Part shown: positions 8,985 to 18,325 of the stretch, one piece after another
Position numbering within the stretch: position 1 is the first letter of the stretch
Layout of the letters: each line of letters starts with the position of its first letter
Assembly (NCBI RefSeq): GCF_029392815.1
Contig: NZ_CP113942.1
Coordinates: 434,001-498,000 of the forward strand
DNA from: Bifidobacterium sp. ESL0682
GTDB lineage: Bacteria; Actinomycetota; Actinomycetes; Actinomycetales; Bifidobacteriaceae
Direction: 5' to 3'
Length of the DNA stretch: 64,000 nucleotides
Position numbers and translations under genes: made by a program
Notes under the pieces: generated by a model
Databases searched by the model: none
The model's input: the letters and a program-made list of their open reading frames with translations, nothing else
What the model was told of the DNA's origin: nothing

Positions 8985-10508
8985 ATGAACGACGTGATCA
9001 ACAGCGGTGGTGAGCCTGAGGCATTGACCAGCGAGCTTAGTCAGGCCGATATCGCTGCCCTTGGAATAGGGACTCACGGAAAGCATGAGCACAGCAAGCA
9101 CCGGTTGCCGATAATCATCGCAGCTGTAGCGTTCGTGGTTCTCATCGTGGCGTTGGTCGCGGCCTACTTCGGCGCGCAGTTCTATTACAAAGACAAGGCC
9201 GCTCCGGGTGTGCATCTGGGCAACGTCGCGGTGGCGGGGCAGAGCACCGCGCAGCTCAAGCAGACGGTCGATCGCGAAGTGAGCGATTCGAAGGTTCTTA
9301 TTTCCGACGGTCAGGGCAAAAAGACGACTGCCAGTTTCAAAGATCTCGGCGTGAACGTCGATGTCAACAAGACAGTGCAGGATCTGTTGGCCGCGAAGGG
9401 CAATGGTGCGGGTCGCGTCGCCCCATTCTCACAGTCGGACGTCAAACTGGTCGCCACGACCTCTGACATGCCGATTAATACCTACCTGACCAATACTTTT
9501 GTCAAAGACAATGACAAGGCCGTGCCCTCGAGCATCGCTTTCGATGGCAATAATGCGTTTGTGGCGAAGGCTGGCCATGGCGGGCGCTCGCCTGAAATGA
9601 GCGGCGTCAAGCGTTCCATCGACACCCTGATTGCGAACCCGGGGCAGGTGCAGACCGCCAAGATTACCTATAAGACGATCGATGCCCCCATCTCTCAAAG
9701 CACTGCTGAAACCGCAGCGGCATCAGCCAATAAACTTCTGGCCAACAAGATCGTCATCAACAATGGTGATGCTCGTAAATTTGAGGTTCCTGTCGGGCAA
9801 CTGGCTTCCTGGATCAAGCCGAACGCCAACCTTGAAAAGGGCACCATTTCGCTTGATATCGACAAGAATGCCATCACCAATTACCTCAATGCCGAAATTC
9901 CTGGAAAGCTCAATCAGGACATGGTGAGCCAGCAGGACATCATCGACAGTACGGGCAACGTGCTGCTAACGATGACCAAAGGTGTCAACGGCGTCAAGGT
10001 CAAGGATTTCAACCCGGTGATTGACCAGGTTTACAACGCGCTTACCGACTCTCAGCCTGCCAATATCCAAGTGGCGGCGGATGTCACCAAATTCGATGTC
10101 AAGCAGACCAAGCCGCAGATGCGCCTCGTTGTCGACCGTGCTTCGCAGACCGTCACCGTTTACAAGGATGACCAGCAGGTGCAGTCCTTCCCCGTGTGCA
10201 CCGGCAAGCCGGGACACGAGACGAGCCTGGGCACCTATGTCATCAATGTTCGTTACACCACTCAGACCATGCGCGGCGAGGATTATGTGACCCCCAATGT
10301 GCAATGGGTCAGCTACTTCAACGGCGGGCAGGGCTTCCACGGTGCTCCGTGGAATCCGACCGGCATCGGCACGGGCGACCCTGCGGGGCATGGCTCGCAC
10401 GGCTGCGTCAATATGAATGTGTCCGACGCCAAGTGGATTTTCGACAACTGTCCTCAGGGCTCTCTGGTGCAGGTCGTCGGCAACCAGCCCAGCGGCCCGG
10501 TTCGCTAA
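8985..10508 (+). CDS. L,D-transpeptidase (YkuD) with N-terminal membrane anchor
   Basis: Cross-links peptidoglycan stem peptides through 3-3 bonds or attaches ligands to them, outside the membrane. 507 residues: cytoplasmic tail, one helix near residues 43-66, two putative peptidoglycan-binding (PG_binding_4-like) regions over about 80-360, and a C-terminal YkuD domain over about 380-500. The catalytic signature GHGSHGCVNM contains the nucleophile Cys, and the upstream HGAPWNP His is present. TGGAGGAAG lies about nine bases before ATG 8985. Beta-lactam-insensitive cross-linking enzymes like this commonly coexist with class A PBPs such as the one at 19.2 kb. A terminator follows. Confidence 0.92.
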   Translation: MNDVINSGGEPEALTSELSQADIAALGIGTHGKHEHSKHRLPIIIAAVAFVVLIVALVAAYFGAQFYYKDKAAPGVHLGNVAVAGQSTAQLKQTVDREVSDSKVLISDGQGKKTTASFKDLGVNVDVNKTVQDLLAAKGNGAGRVAPFSQSDVKLVATTSDMPINTYLTNTFVKDNDKAVPSSIAFDGNNAFVAKAGHGGRSPEMSGVKRSIDTLIANPGQVQTAKITYKTIDAPISQSTAETAAASANKLLANKIVINNGDARKFEVPVGQLASWIKPNANLEKGTISLDIDKNAITNYLNAEIPGKLNQDMVSQQDIIDSTGNVLLTMTKGVNGVKVKDFNPVIDQVYNALTDSQPANIQVAADVTKFDVKQTKPQMRLVVDRASQTVTVYKDDQQVQSFPVCTGKPGHETSLGTYVINVRYTTQTMRGEDYVTPNVQWVSYFNGGQGFHGAPWNPTGIGTGDPAGHGSHGCVNMNVSDAKWIFDNCPQGSLVQVVGNQPSGPVR

Positions 10509-10533
10509 AGTTCCGGTTCGACGTTTTTTCGAT

Positions 10534-10575
10534 ACGGCATTTCGCTTGCTTGACAGACGAGATGCCGTTTTATTT
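10534..10575 (+). terminator. Terminator after the L,D-transpeptidase gene
   Basis: ACGGCATTTCG and CGAGATGCCGT form an 11-bp stem with one G-T wobble and a 13-base loop, followed by TTTATTTC, 26 bases after the stop. Confidence 0.75.
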
Positions 10576-10609
10576 CGCGCCAAGCAAGACGGCTAGCGCC
10601 GCGATGCTG

Positions 10610-10615
10610 TAATCT
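10610..10615 (+). promoter_or_regulatory. -10 box of a probable leaderless gcvH transcript
   Basis: TAATCT ends six bases before the gcvH ATG (10622). No Shine-Dalgarno sequence precedes the start. A clear -35 box is not visible. Confidence 0.4.
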
Positions 10616-10621
10616 GGCAGC

Positions 10622-11107
10622 ATGAGTGAAAACAATATGAATGACACCGATATCGAAGAAACTGCTGACTCCAACGCCGTCAACGGTGCTGCGGGTATGG
10701 CCGATCCGGCCAGCAAGGCCGCTGCTTTGGACGTGCCTGATCATCTGCAATATTCCGGCGATCATGTTTGGGTTGATGACGAGGAGGGATTGGCCGTCAT
10801 CGGCATCACCGAATATGCGGCCAATCAGATGGGCGAAATCGTCTATGTCGACTTGCCAGAGTCCGGCACGCCGGTGCGCTCCGGCGATGAGATCGTCGAG
10901 ATGGAAAGCGCCAAGACGGTGCAGAATCTCATCTCACCGGTCGACGGCATCGTGAAATACGTCAATCAGGCGGTTGCGGACGACCCGCAGGTCATCAACA
11001 ACGACCCGTATGGCGAGGGCTGGATACTGAAGATCGAGCTCGATGACGACGAGCCTGAGCTCATGGATGCCGACCAATACGCCGCCATGGTCAAGCGAGC
11101 TCAATGA
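10622..11107 (+). CDS. gcvH: Glycine cleavage system H protein (lipoyl carrier)
   Basis: GcvH carries a lipoyl arm that shuttles the aminomethyl group between the P, T and L proteins of glycine cleavage. 161 residues; an acidic extension of about 40 residues precedes the usual core of about 120. The lipoylated Lys is in EMESAKTV, with the conserved GITEYAANQMGEIVYVDLP before it and ISPVDGIVKYVN after it; NDPYGEGW closes the domain. No gcvT, gcvP or lpd is in the window, but a lipoate ligase lies 6 kb downstream. Many anaerobes keep GcvH without the full system, where it may serve other lipoyl-dependent roles. Identity is secure; function here is open. Confidence 0.93.
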   Translation: MSENNMNDTDIEETADSNAVNGAAGMADPASKAAALDVPDHLQYSGDHVWVDDEEGLAVIGITEYAANQMGEIVYVDLPESGTPVRSGDEIVEMESAKTVQNLISPVDGIVKYVNQAVADDPQVINNDPYGEGWILKIELDDDEPELMDADQYAAMVKRAQ

Positions 11108-11218
11108 TCGTGTTGCTGCTTTGGTGAGCGGGCGGTGGCGGAACGGCCGCGAGCTGAGGCAGGAATATCAATGTGTCAACGGAAAAAACGTAATACATAC
11201 TGAGGAAGATAATAGATG

Positions 11219-11236
11219 CCCGCGGACGTGCGGGCG
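11219..11236 (+). other. Small GC-rich hairpin just before the App1-like gene
   Basis: GCCCGC-GGACGT-GCGGGC can fold 11 bases upstream of ATG 11248 and would lie in the ribosome-binding region. It may reduce translation or mark that the true start is elsewhere. Confidence 0.35.
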
Positions 11237-11247
11237 GACGGAACTAT

Positions 11248-12489
11248 ATGGCACGCAAACAGGTAAGAGGGAACGGAGAGCCGGCACCGGTGGACGAGAT
11301 GCCCACGGTGCCAATTGAGGTGCACCGTGCCTCTACCTCATTCGATTCGCACAAAGTGGCGTCGGCCCGCCATAACGGCCTCGAGCCGCTGCTTCGGCAT
11401 GCAAGAGGCGCGGTCACTACGGGATTCGGTATGTGGGCGAAGTTTTCCACCAGACTTGTGCGACAGTGGGGGTGGTTCCCCAAAGTCGAGCCTTACGCGG
11501 GCTATGGCACCGGTGATTACGCGCGGTTGGTCTGCAGGACGGTGCTGGCGCCGGGCGGTTCTCGTTCTGGCGAACTGATGCGTGGCATCCGCGGCATGCT
11601 TGCGGTGCCGGCGGCCGGGGTTCGTGTGAAAATTGCCATCGACGATGTGCCGGTTAATTCGGTGCAGGTCGGCGTCTCCGAGGTCTACGACCGTTACGAC
11701 ACTTCACGCGAGATCAGTTCATCATATGCCATGTCTGACAGGGCCGGCTATCTCGATCTTGTCGCTGAACGTGGCAGCACGCCGGGTATCCATCACGTTT
11801 CTTATCAGGTGGCCGGGCGCGGGAAAGTCGACTCGGAGCTGTTCGTTGTGCCTTCGAATGCCAAGGTGGGCATCATCACCGACGTCGATGACACGATTAT
11901 GGTGACGCAGGCGCCGAGCCCGGTCAAAGCGGCCTACAATCTGCTGCTGCTCAACCCCAAGAAACGTACCAGCGTGCCGGGAATGGGCGCCCTATTCACC
12001 AAGCTTGCCGATATGTTGCCGGATGCGCCGTTCTTCTACCTGTCGACCTCGCCTTGGAATGTCGAAAGTTCGATACGCAATTTCATTACCGAGCATGGCT
12101 ATCCTGCCGGACCGCTGCTCCTTCGCGACCTTGACCCGCGGCCCAAGACTTTCATTCCCTCCGGTGTGGAGCACAAACTTGAGTTCGTCGAACAGCTGAT
12201 GGAAGATTTCCCGGATATGAAATTCATCCTGATTGGCGACGACGGGCAGAAGGATCCGGTGACCTACGCCACCATCGCTCGTCGCTACCCGGGTCGGGTA
12301 TTGGCCATCGCCATCCGAGAGTTGAGCCCTCGGGAGTCCTCGCCTTTGGCCGAAGTCGCCGGACTCACCGCCACCCAGCCTATGCCGGTCACCGATGTTC
12401 CGGTGTTCACCGGCACCACCGGTTCCAACATCATGAAAACCATGCTGCCTTATTTGCGTCAGACATTGGGGTTGTCGGCGACTGACTGA
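11248..12489 (+). CDS. App1-type phosphatidate phosphatase domain protein (DUF2183)
   Basis: 413 residues. The C-terminal half carries the HAD-like App1 catalytic core: IITDVDDTI (DxDxT nucleophile and acid) near residue 213, the YLSTSPWN loop, KTFIPSGVEHK, and LIGDDGQKDPVTY supplying the late acidic residues. Yeast App1 is a Mg-dependent phosphatidate phosphatase; bacterial relatives are mostly uncharacterised, so substrate is inferred. The N-terminal 200 residues form a beta-rich region (VRVKIAIDDVPVNSVQVGVSEVYD) seen in the family. No signal peptide is evident. ATG 11248 lacks a good ribosome-binding site, and a hairpin lies in front of it; ATG 11299 (MPTVPIEV) is an alternative. Confidence 0.82.
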   Translation: MARKQVRGNGEPAPVDEMPTVPIEVHRASTSFDSHKVASARHNGLEPLLRHARGAVTTGFGMWAKFSTRLVRQWGWFPKVEPYAGYGTGDYARLVCRTVLAPGGSRSGELMRGIRGMLAVPAAGVRVKIAIDDVPVNSVQVGVSEVYDRYDTSREISSSYAMSDRAGYLDLVAERGSTPGIHHVSYQVAGRGKVDSELFVVPSNAKVGIITDVDDTIMVTQAPSPVKAAYNLLLLNPKKRTSVPGMGALFTKLADMLPDAPFFYLSTSPWNVESSIRNFITEHGYPAGPLLLRDLDPRPKTFIPSGVEHKLEFVEQLMEDFPDMKFILIGDDGQKDPVTYATIARRYPGRVLAIAIRELSPRESSPLAEVAGLTATQPMPVTDVPVFTGTTGSNIMKTMLPYLRQTLGLSATD

Positions 12490-12643
12490 CTCACGGCCGG
12501 GAACGGCATGCGGCAAAGGGAGATCGCGAAGGATGACGGCATAGAGTCGATAGCTGCCTGTGGCAGATGAGACGGATACTGAAATATTTACTGTTGCCTC
12601 GTATCCTGTCGATGTTCGTTTGATGAGTATAGTCTTGATGCTT

Positions 12644-15186
12644 ATGACTGACGAAACGAACCTCACAACGGTGCTGCTGCAAGGTGCCGATAAGCCATCT
12701 GCCTCGCGTGATTTACCTGTTCCCCAAGCCAAACTTGAGCCGCACCGACGTACGGCATATGGCGACACCTTCATCGACCCCTACGAGTGGATGCGCGACA
12801 AGGATTCGCCGGAGCTTCAACGGCTTGTGCGTGAGGAAAACGACTATTACCAAGCTCGAACCGCCGGTTTTGACGGCTTGAAGCATAAGCTGTTCGAGGA
12901 ACTCAAGTCAAGAGTCGACGAGACTGACATGTCGGTGCCGACACGAATGGACGGTTATTGGTATTTCGTGCGGACTCAGGAAGGGCTGCAATACGGTGTG
13001 CAATGCCGCCTGCCGATTGCCGGGCCGGACGATTGGGATCCACCTCAAATTAAGGCGAGCGATGCGGCCGGTTCGATGCCGGGGAGCAGGTCGTCTTCGA
13101 CCCGAATATCGAATCGAAAGGCCATGACTTCTTCCGCTTGGGCGGACTGGACCTGACTCGCGACGGTCGTTGGCTGCTCTATGGCGTCGATACGGCCGGC
13201 AGTGAGCGTTACGACTATCGTATCCGTAGCCTTGAGGACGGTCACGAGCTGCCCGAAGTGTTCGAGGGTGTTGCCGAGGCGTGCTTTACACCCGATGGCA
13301 AGTGGGTGTTCTATACCTTGCTCGACCAGTCGTGGCGGCCGTATGCGGTTTGCCGACATCAGGTCGGCACGAACCTTGACGATGATGTCGAAGTCTTTCG
13401 CGAGAACGACGAGCGTTTCTGGGTCGGCGTTGGAATGAGTTTCGACGAGCGCAACGTGGTCATCGGTTCCTCGTCCAAGACCACCAGCGAAGTGCTGATG
13501 CTGCCGGTCGATACTCCGGAAGGTGAGTTCCGTGCGTTCATTCCACGTCAGGAAGGCGTGGAATACGATGTGAGCTTTGCACAGTTTGAAGGCGCGTGCG
13601 AAGACGGTGCTGACATTCCACTGGCGCTGGTCTATCACAATGCGAAGAACCCGAATTTCGAGGTGGATGTGGTCGACCTGCGCTCGCATGAACCGCCGTA
13701 TACGCTGGGCGAAGGAGTGGTCGTAGCCCAAGGCTCGCCGTATGGTTGCGAGCGCGGCGATGAGGTCGAACCGGAGGCCTCCGGCAAGCGCGTGAATACA
13801 CCGTATGACAATCCGGAGAATCCTGAGATTTTGCGTGGCGCTCGCGGACTCGGCATCGAAGGAATCTCGATATACCGTCATTTCGTCGTGCTGAGCTATC
13901 GCAAGGACAGCCTGCCGCATGTCGCTGTGATGACCAAGCAGGATGCGCTGGAGGATTTTCTGGCACACCGCTCATGGCGTTTCCGCGAATTGCAGCCGGA
14001 TGAGGGCAGTGAGGGCTCGCATCTGTATTCCATCTCAGCGGGTGGTAATCCTTCCTATGACGTGCCGCGTATGCGTTATTCGTTCTCAAGCTATACGCAA
14101 CCGGGGCAGCTGCGCGAACTTGATGTGGCCACGGGTGTGAGCAGGCTGCTCAAACAAGCAAAGGTCCATGGTGGTTTCGATGCTGCCAACTACCGCGAGA
14201 AGCGTGTCTGGGTGCGGGTGCGCGATGGCGAGTCGGTACCGGTTTCGCTGGTCTGGCGACCGGATTGTTGCCAGTCCATGGTTGCGTTGGATGGGCATTT
14301 GAGCGATATTGATGTACTGGCTTCTGACAGCGGCAAACTAGTTGAGAACCAATCCGGTCTGACTCCTGCCGGTCCGATGTTTATCACCGGCTACGGTGCC
14401 TATGAGGTCAGCAGCGATCCCGGATTTTCGGTGGCGCGTATCAGCATGCTCGACCGTGGCGTGCTTTATGCAGTGGTGCATGTGCGCGGCGGCGGTGAGA
14501 TGGGCCGTGCGTGGTACGAGCAAGGTCGCCGGCTTGCCAAGCGTCATACGTTTGAGGATTTCGTCGATGCCACTAAAGCGTTGCAACAAGCCGGACTTGC
14601 CGACCCTAAGCGCACCGTTGCCAACGGCGGTTCCGCGGGCGGATTGCTGATGGGTGCCGTGGCGAATATGGCGCCTGAATGTTACGCGGGCATCGAGGCT
14701 GACGTGCCGTTCGTGGATGCGCTCACCTCGATTCTCGATCCGTCGTTGCCCCTGACCGTCACGGAATGGGATGAGTGGGGCGACCCGCTGCACGATAAGA
14801 ACGTCTATGACTATATGAAGTCATATTCTCCTTATGAAAATGCGCCATTCGGCCCTTGGCAAGGTGATGACAAGTCTGCAGACACATCGCAAAACCAGAG
14901 TGTCGTAAATCGAAGTGGCGAAAGGCAGAGTTCCGATGGAAACCCATCTGATACTGCCGCTTCGCGATATCCGAAGATATTCGCCACCACCTCGATGAAC
15001 GACACCCGCGTGCTCTACGTGGAACCGCTCAAGTGGATCGCCCGTCTGCAATCGCAAGGTGTGGATGCCATCGCGCGTATCGAGGTCGAAGCCGGTCACG
15101 GCGGGACTTCCGGGCGCTACAAGCAATGGCAGGAAGTCAGCGATGAAAATGCATGGTGCCTAAACACGATGGGCGTCATGAGCTGA
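12644..15186 (+). CDS. ptrB: Oligopeptidase B-like S9 serine peptidase, frameshifted
   Basis: Cytoplasmic prolyl-oligopeptidase-family enzyme that cleaves short peptides, in OpB typically after Arg or Lys. A beta-propeller half (DPYEWMRD at its start, ERYDYRI, DERNVVIGSSSK) is followed by the hydrolase: VVHVRGGGEMGRAWYEQG, nucleophile in NGGSAGGLLMG, and His in EAGHGGTSGR. The reading frame breaks between 13066 and 13074, where one missing base separates KASDAAG from FDAGEQVVFDPN; repaired length is 847 residues, slightly long for the family. Part of the excess is a low-complexity insert (about 14860-14965) between the Ser and Asp/His regions. Start is uncertain: ATG 12644 or 12638, both without a Shine-Dalgarno site. 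Confidence 0.85.
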
Positions 15187-15229
15187 CTATTGTTGGGCCG
15201 ACAGGGTGTCCATTTTCCGGACCAAATAG

Positions 15230-15257
15230 TGGACAGTGCCGAATTCGCGACTATTGT
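15230..15257 (+). promoter_or_regulatory. leuB promoter, probably leaderless
   Basis: TGGACA (15230-15235) and TATTGT (15252-15257) are 16 bases apart and the -10 box ends seven bases before ATG 15265, which has no Shine-Dalgarno site. This is the best-formed leaderless promoter in the window. Confidence 0.5.
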
Positions 15258-15264
15258 CACGGCT

Positions 15265-16308
15265 ATGAGCACTAAAAAGACATATCATATTGCCGTCATC
15301 CCCGGTGACGGCATCGGCAAGGAAATCGTTCCGCCGGCCCAAGAGGTCATGGAGAAGGCTACCGAAGGCGTGGCCGACTTCGAGTACGAGGACTTCGATC
15401 TTGGCTCCCAACGTTATGTGCGCGATGGGGCGGTGCTGCCCGACGAGGATCTCGAGCGTATCAAGAAGACCGACGCCATTCTGTTGGGGGCCATCGGTGA
15501 CCCCCGGCTCCCCGTACCGGCCGGTTTGCTTGAGCGTGGCCTGCTGCTGAAACTGCGTTTCTCGCTTGACCAGTATGTCAACCTGCGTCCGTCCAAGCTT
15601 TACAAAGGCGTCGAGTCACCGCTCAAGAATCCGGGCGACATCGATTTCGTCGTCGTGCGTGAAGGCACGGAAGGTCTCTATTGCGGCGCTGGCGGCGACA
15701 TTCGCAAGGGCACCCCGCATGAGGTGGCCACCGAGGTCAGCCTCAACACCGCTTACGGTGCCGAGCGCGTGATTCGCTACGCTTTCGAGCTGGCGATGAA
15801 GCGCAAGAAGCACGTCACGCTGGTCCACAAGAAGAACGTGCTGGTCAACGCCGGCGACATGTGGCAGCGCATCGTCGACAAGGTGGGTGAGGAATACCCC
15901 GAAGTCAGTCATGATTACCTGCACATCGACGCGACCACCATCTTCATGGTCACCGATCCCAGCCGCTTCGACGTCATCCTGACCGACAATCTCTTTGGCG
16001 ACATCATTACCGACGAGGCCGGTGCCGTGGTCGGCGGTGTCGGTTATTCCGCCTCTGGCTGTATCAACGCCACCAACGAGTACCCCTCGATGTTCGAGCC
16101 CATCCACGGCTCGGCGCCCGATATCGCCGGCAAGGGCATTGCCAACCCGACCGCCACCATTCTCTCCACCGCGATGCTGTTGCGCCACCTTGGTATGGAT
16201 GAGCCGGCCAAGCACATCGAAGAGGTCGTCGAGGCTGATATCGCTGAAAACACACAGAAGCAGCGCACCACGGCCGAAGTCGGCAAGTCCATTCTGGATA
16301 GAATCTGA
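15265..16308 (+). CDS. leuB: 3-isopropylmalate dehydrogenase
   Basis: LeuB oxidises and decarboxylates 3-isopropylmalate with NAD in leucine biosynthesis. 347 residues, the usual length. Visible are the N-terminal [13 protein letters not shown], the substrate-binding loop with [27 protein letters not shown], the metal-binding [17 protein letters not shown], and [18 protein letters not shown]. Related isocitrate and tartrate dehydrogenases share the fold; the LRPSKLYKG segment and length fit LeuB of actinobacteria. The start at 15265 is set by homology ([16 protein letters not shown]) and promoter spacing; an upstream frame to 15190 has no homology. No other leu genes are nearby. Confidence 0.93.
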   Translation: MSTKKTYHIAVIPGDGIGKEIVPPAQEVMEKATEGVADFEYEDFDLGSQRYVRDGAVLPDEDLERIKKTDAILLGAIGDPRLPVPAGLLERGLLLKLRFSLDQYVNLRPSKLYKGVESPLKNPGDIDFVVVREGTEGLYCGAGGDIRKGTPHEVATEVSLNTAYGAERVIRYAFELAMKRKKHVTLVHKKNVLVNAGDMWQRIVDKVGEEYPEVSHDYLHIDATTIFMVTDPSRFDVILTDNLFGDIITDEAGAVVGGVGYSASGCINATNEYPSMFEPIHGSAPDIAGKGIANPTATILSTAMLLRHLGMDEPAKHIEEVVEADIAENTQKQRTTAEVGKSILDRI

Positions 16309-16364
16309 GCTGTTTGGTTCTGATCGTGTGATAGGCCACGGCTCGGTACTCACCTTCATATAGT

Positions 16365-16401
16365 GCGTCGGGCGGCATCTGAAAAGGATGTCGCCCGACG
16401 C
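16365..16401 (+). terminator. Stem-loop after leuB
   Basis: GCGTCGGGCGGCATC and GATGTCGCCCGACGC pair over 15 positions with one G-T wobble and a 7-base loop, 56 bases past the leuB stop. No T tract follows, so it may be a Rho-aided terminator or an mRNA stabiliser. Confidence 0.55.
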
Positions 16402-16494
16402 GCATTGTGGAATAAATCGCGAAGGAATAGATTCGCAGGTAATTCCCAGCAATTTCGTATGCTTGGCTCGACAGTTTAGGCTAAAGTGGAAACT

Positions 16495-17169
16495 ATGAAC
16501 AACACTTCGGATTCCCAAGGCGGCCAGCCCGACCGGCGGCCCGATCAAGGTTTCGACGCTTCGCAGACAGGTGCCAACGGCCAAGGCCAGTACCAGCAGC
16601 CTTCTGACCAGTATCAGGGCCAGAGTCAGCAGTATTCGCAGCCTGATTATGCCCAGGATGGCGCATCGTGGCAGTCGCAATCGTCGCAGCAGACGCAATT
16701 CGGCCAGGGCGATTACCAGCAGCCCGGTTATACGCAGCCCTATTATGGGCAGCCGAACTATCAGCAGCCCGGTTATGCTCAATCTTGGCAAAGCCAGCCC
16801 GGGTATGGTTATACGGCGGGCAATGGCGGCCAGCCCTATGCGCCGCAGAACGGCTACCCGCAGGGTCAGCCTTATGCCCCGCAATACGGTCAGCCGCAAC
16901 CCTTACCTTACGGTTATCAGCCGCGAAGCAAGATGGTGGCAGGCCTGCTCGGTGTCTTCCTGGGTTGGCTTGGCGTGCACAATTTTTATCTGGGATACTA
17001 TGCCAAGGCTGTAACCCAGTTGCTCCTGACATTGATCGGCTGGATTCTGTTTGGCTTGGGTCCGGTTGCGGCCTTTATTTGGGGTCTGATTGAAGGCGTG
17101 CTGATTTTGAGCTCCAACTATGGTTCGCCATGGCACAGGGATGCCAAGGGTGTCGAGCTTCGCGAATAA
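16495..17169 (+). CDS. TM2-domain membrane protein with Gln/Tyr/Gly/Pro-rich N terminus
   Basis: 224 residues. The first 140 or so are low complexity, made of imperfect repeats like YGQPNYQQPGY with almost no charged residues. The C-terminal 80 residues are a TM2 domain: KMVAGLLGVFLGWLGVHNFYLGYYAKAV, then a second hydrophobic helix WILFGLGPVAAFIWGLIEGVLIL. TM2 proteins of this kind are common in actinobacteria and of unknown function; the repeat region probably faces the cytoplasm. I chose ATG 16495; GTG 16486 is also in frame. TAGGCT at 16477-16482 could be the -10 box. It overlaps the next gene. Confidence 0.85.
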   Translation: MNNTSDSQGGQPDRRPDQGFDASQTGANGQGQYQQPSDQYQGQSQQYSQPDYAQDGASWQSQSSQQTQFGQGDYQQPGYTQPYYGQPNYQQPGYAQSWQSQPGYGYTAGNGGQPYAPQNGYPQGQPYAPQYGQPQPLPYGYQPRSKMVAGLLGVFLGWLGVHNFYLGYYAKAVTQLLLTLIGWILFGLGPVAAFIWGLIEGVLILSSNYGSPWHRDAKGVELRE

Positions 17170-18244
17170 CTTGCGCGGCGAATACAAGACTCCTGGAGGC
17201 AAGCTGGTAGGGGTCGATGTCTACGTTGACGAGGCGGGAAAACCGGTCTCGTGCAAGGTCGATGGCGATTTCTTCGTGATGGGCGACGATGATGCCGCGC
17301 AATCCCTGCTTGCGGATATCGAACGGGCGCTGATTGGCGGCGAGCCGTTGGACACCGTTTTCCGTGCCCATCCACGGGTACGGTTGGTGGGTGTCGATGG
17401 TAACGCGATACATACGGCGTATCTGAGAGCTTTGGGAAACGTTGTAAAAGGTTCTTCACGCGAAAAGTGCCGTTCAATTTGTGCAAATGTCGATGCCAAT
17501 GATAATTCAGACAAATCAACGTCAAATAATGACGCTTTTCATCAACTTTGTCGAAAGCGTTGGATGGCAATTCGTCCAGAGGTGGTCCTCGACATCGCCC
17601 GAGACTCGGCCGAGCAGATGGCGGTCGACGAGCGTTGGGCTCGTGAGGTATCTGAAGGAATAAGACCTGCCACACTACGGTTCTGGCGCTGGTCGCGCCC
17701 GGCCGTCGTGGTCGGCAGATTCCAGTCGATTGACCATGAGGTCGATGTCGAAGAAGCTCGCAAAGAGGGATTTGACGTGGTCCGTCGCTGCACTGGCGGG
17801 GGCACGATGTTCATTGAACCGGCAAACGTTATCACCTACTCGCTCTATGCCCCGCAGGCTTTCGTCCAAGGACTCTCCGTGAACCAATCATTCCGATTAT
17901 GCGATCAGTGGCTTGTCGACGCGCTCAACGAATTGGGCATCGACGCAGCATTCGGAGGAACCAACGATATCGTCTGCAGTGAAGGTAAGATTGGTGGTGC
18001 TGCACAACGCCTCTTTTCCGCTCATCATGGCGGACCCGGGGCATTGCTGCACCATACCACTCTCGCGTATGATATCGATGCCGAACGAATGAGTAGGATA
18101 TTGAAGACGTCATCGGAAAAGATGCGTGACAAATCCGTCAAATCGGCCGTCAAACGTGTTGCGCCGCTCAAACGGCAAACGCAAATGGGGTTTGAAGAGC
18201 TTTTCTCTCACCTCGAAACCTACATCGAACAGCGTTACAATTAA
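17141..18244 (+). CDS. lplA: Lipoate-protein ligase with N-terminal accessory domain
   Basis: Attaches lipoate to carrier proteins; GcvH at 10.6 kb is the only lipoyl carrier in view. About 367 residues. Residues 1-90 resemble the small accessory domain normally found C-terminal in LplA (FANNLRGEYKTPGGKL, then a beta-rich stretch), followed by a Ser/Asn-rich linker and the ligase. Ligase motifs: RRCTGGGTMFIEPANVITYS and the catalytic-Lys segment NDIVCSEGKIGGAAQRLF, then HHTTLAYD. The start is ambiguous: ATG 17141, ATG 17120 or GTG 17150 are all in frame and overlap the TM2 gene by 20-50 bases, suggesting translational coupling. The reversed domain order is the notable feature. Confidence 0.85.
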   Translation: MPRVSSFANNLRGEYKTPGGKLVGVDVYVDEAGKPVSCKVDGDFFVMGDDDAAQSLLADIERALIGGEPLDTVFRAHPRVRLVGVDGNAIHTAYLRALGNVVKGSSREKCRSICANVDANDNSDKSTSNNDAFHQLCRKRWMAIRPEVVLDIARDSAEQMAVDERWAREVSEGIRPATLRFWRWSRPAVVVGRFQSIDHEVDVEEARKEGFDVVRRCTGGGTMFIEPANVITYSLYAPQAFVQGLSVNQSFRLCDQWLVDALNELGIDAAFGGTNDIVCSEGKIGGAAQRLFSAHHGGPGALLHHTTLAYDIDAERMSRILKTSSEKMRDKSVKSAVKRVAPLKRQTQMGFEELFSHLETYIEQRYN

Positions 18245-18325
18245 AGTAAGTAATAGTTGGGTCGGCCAGTGTAGGCAAAAAATTTCTGGTAACGACACAG
18301 CGAATATTTTTGGAGGTGCGATCTC

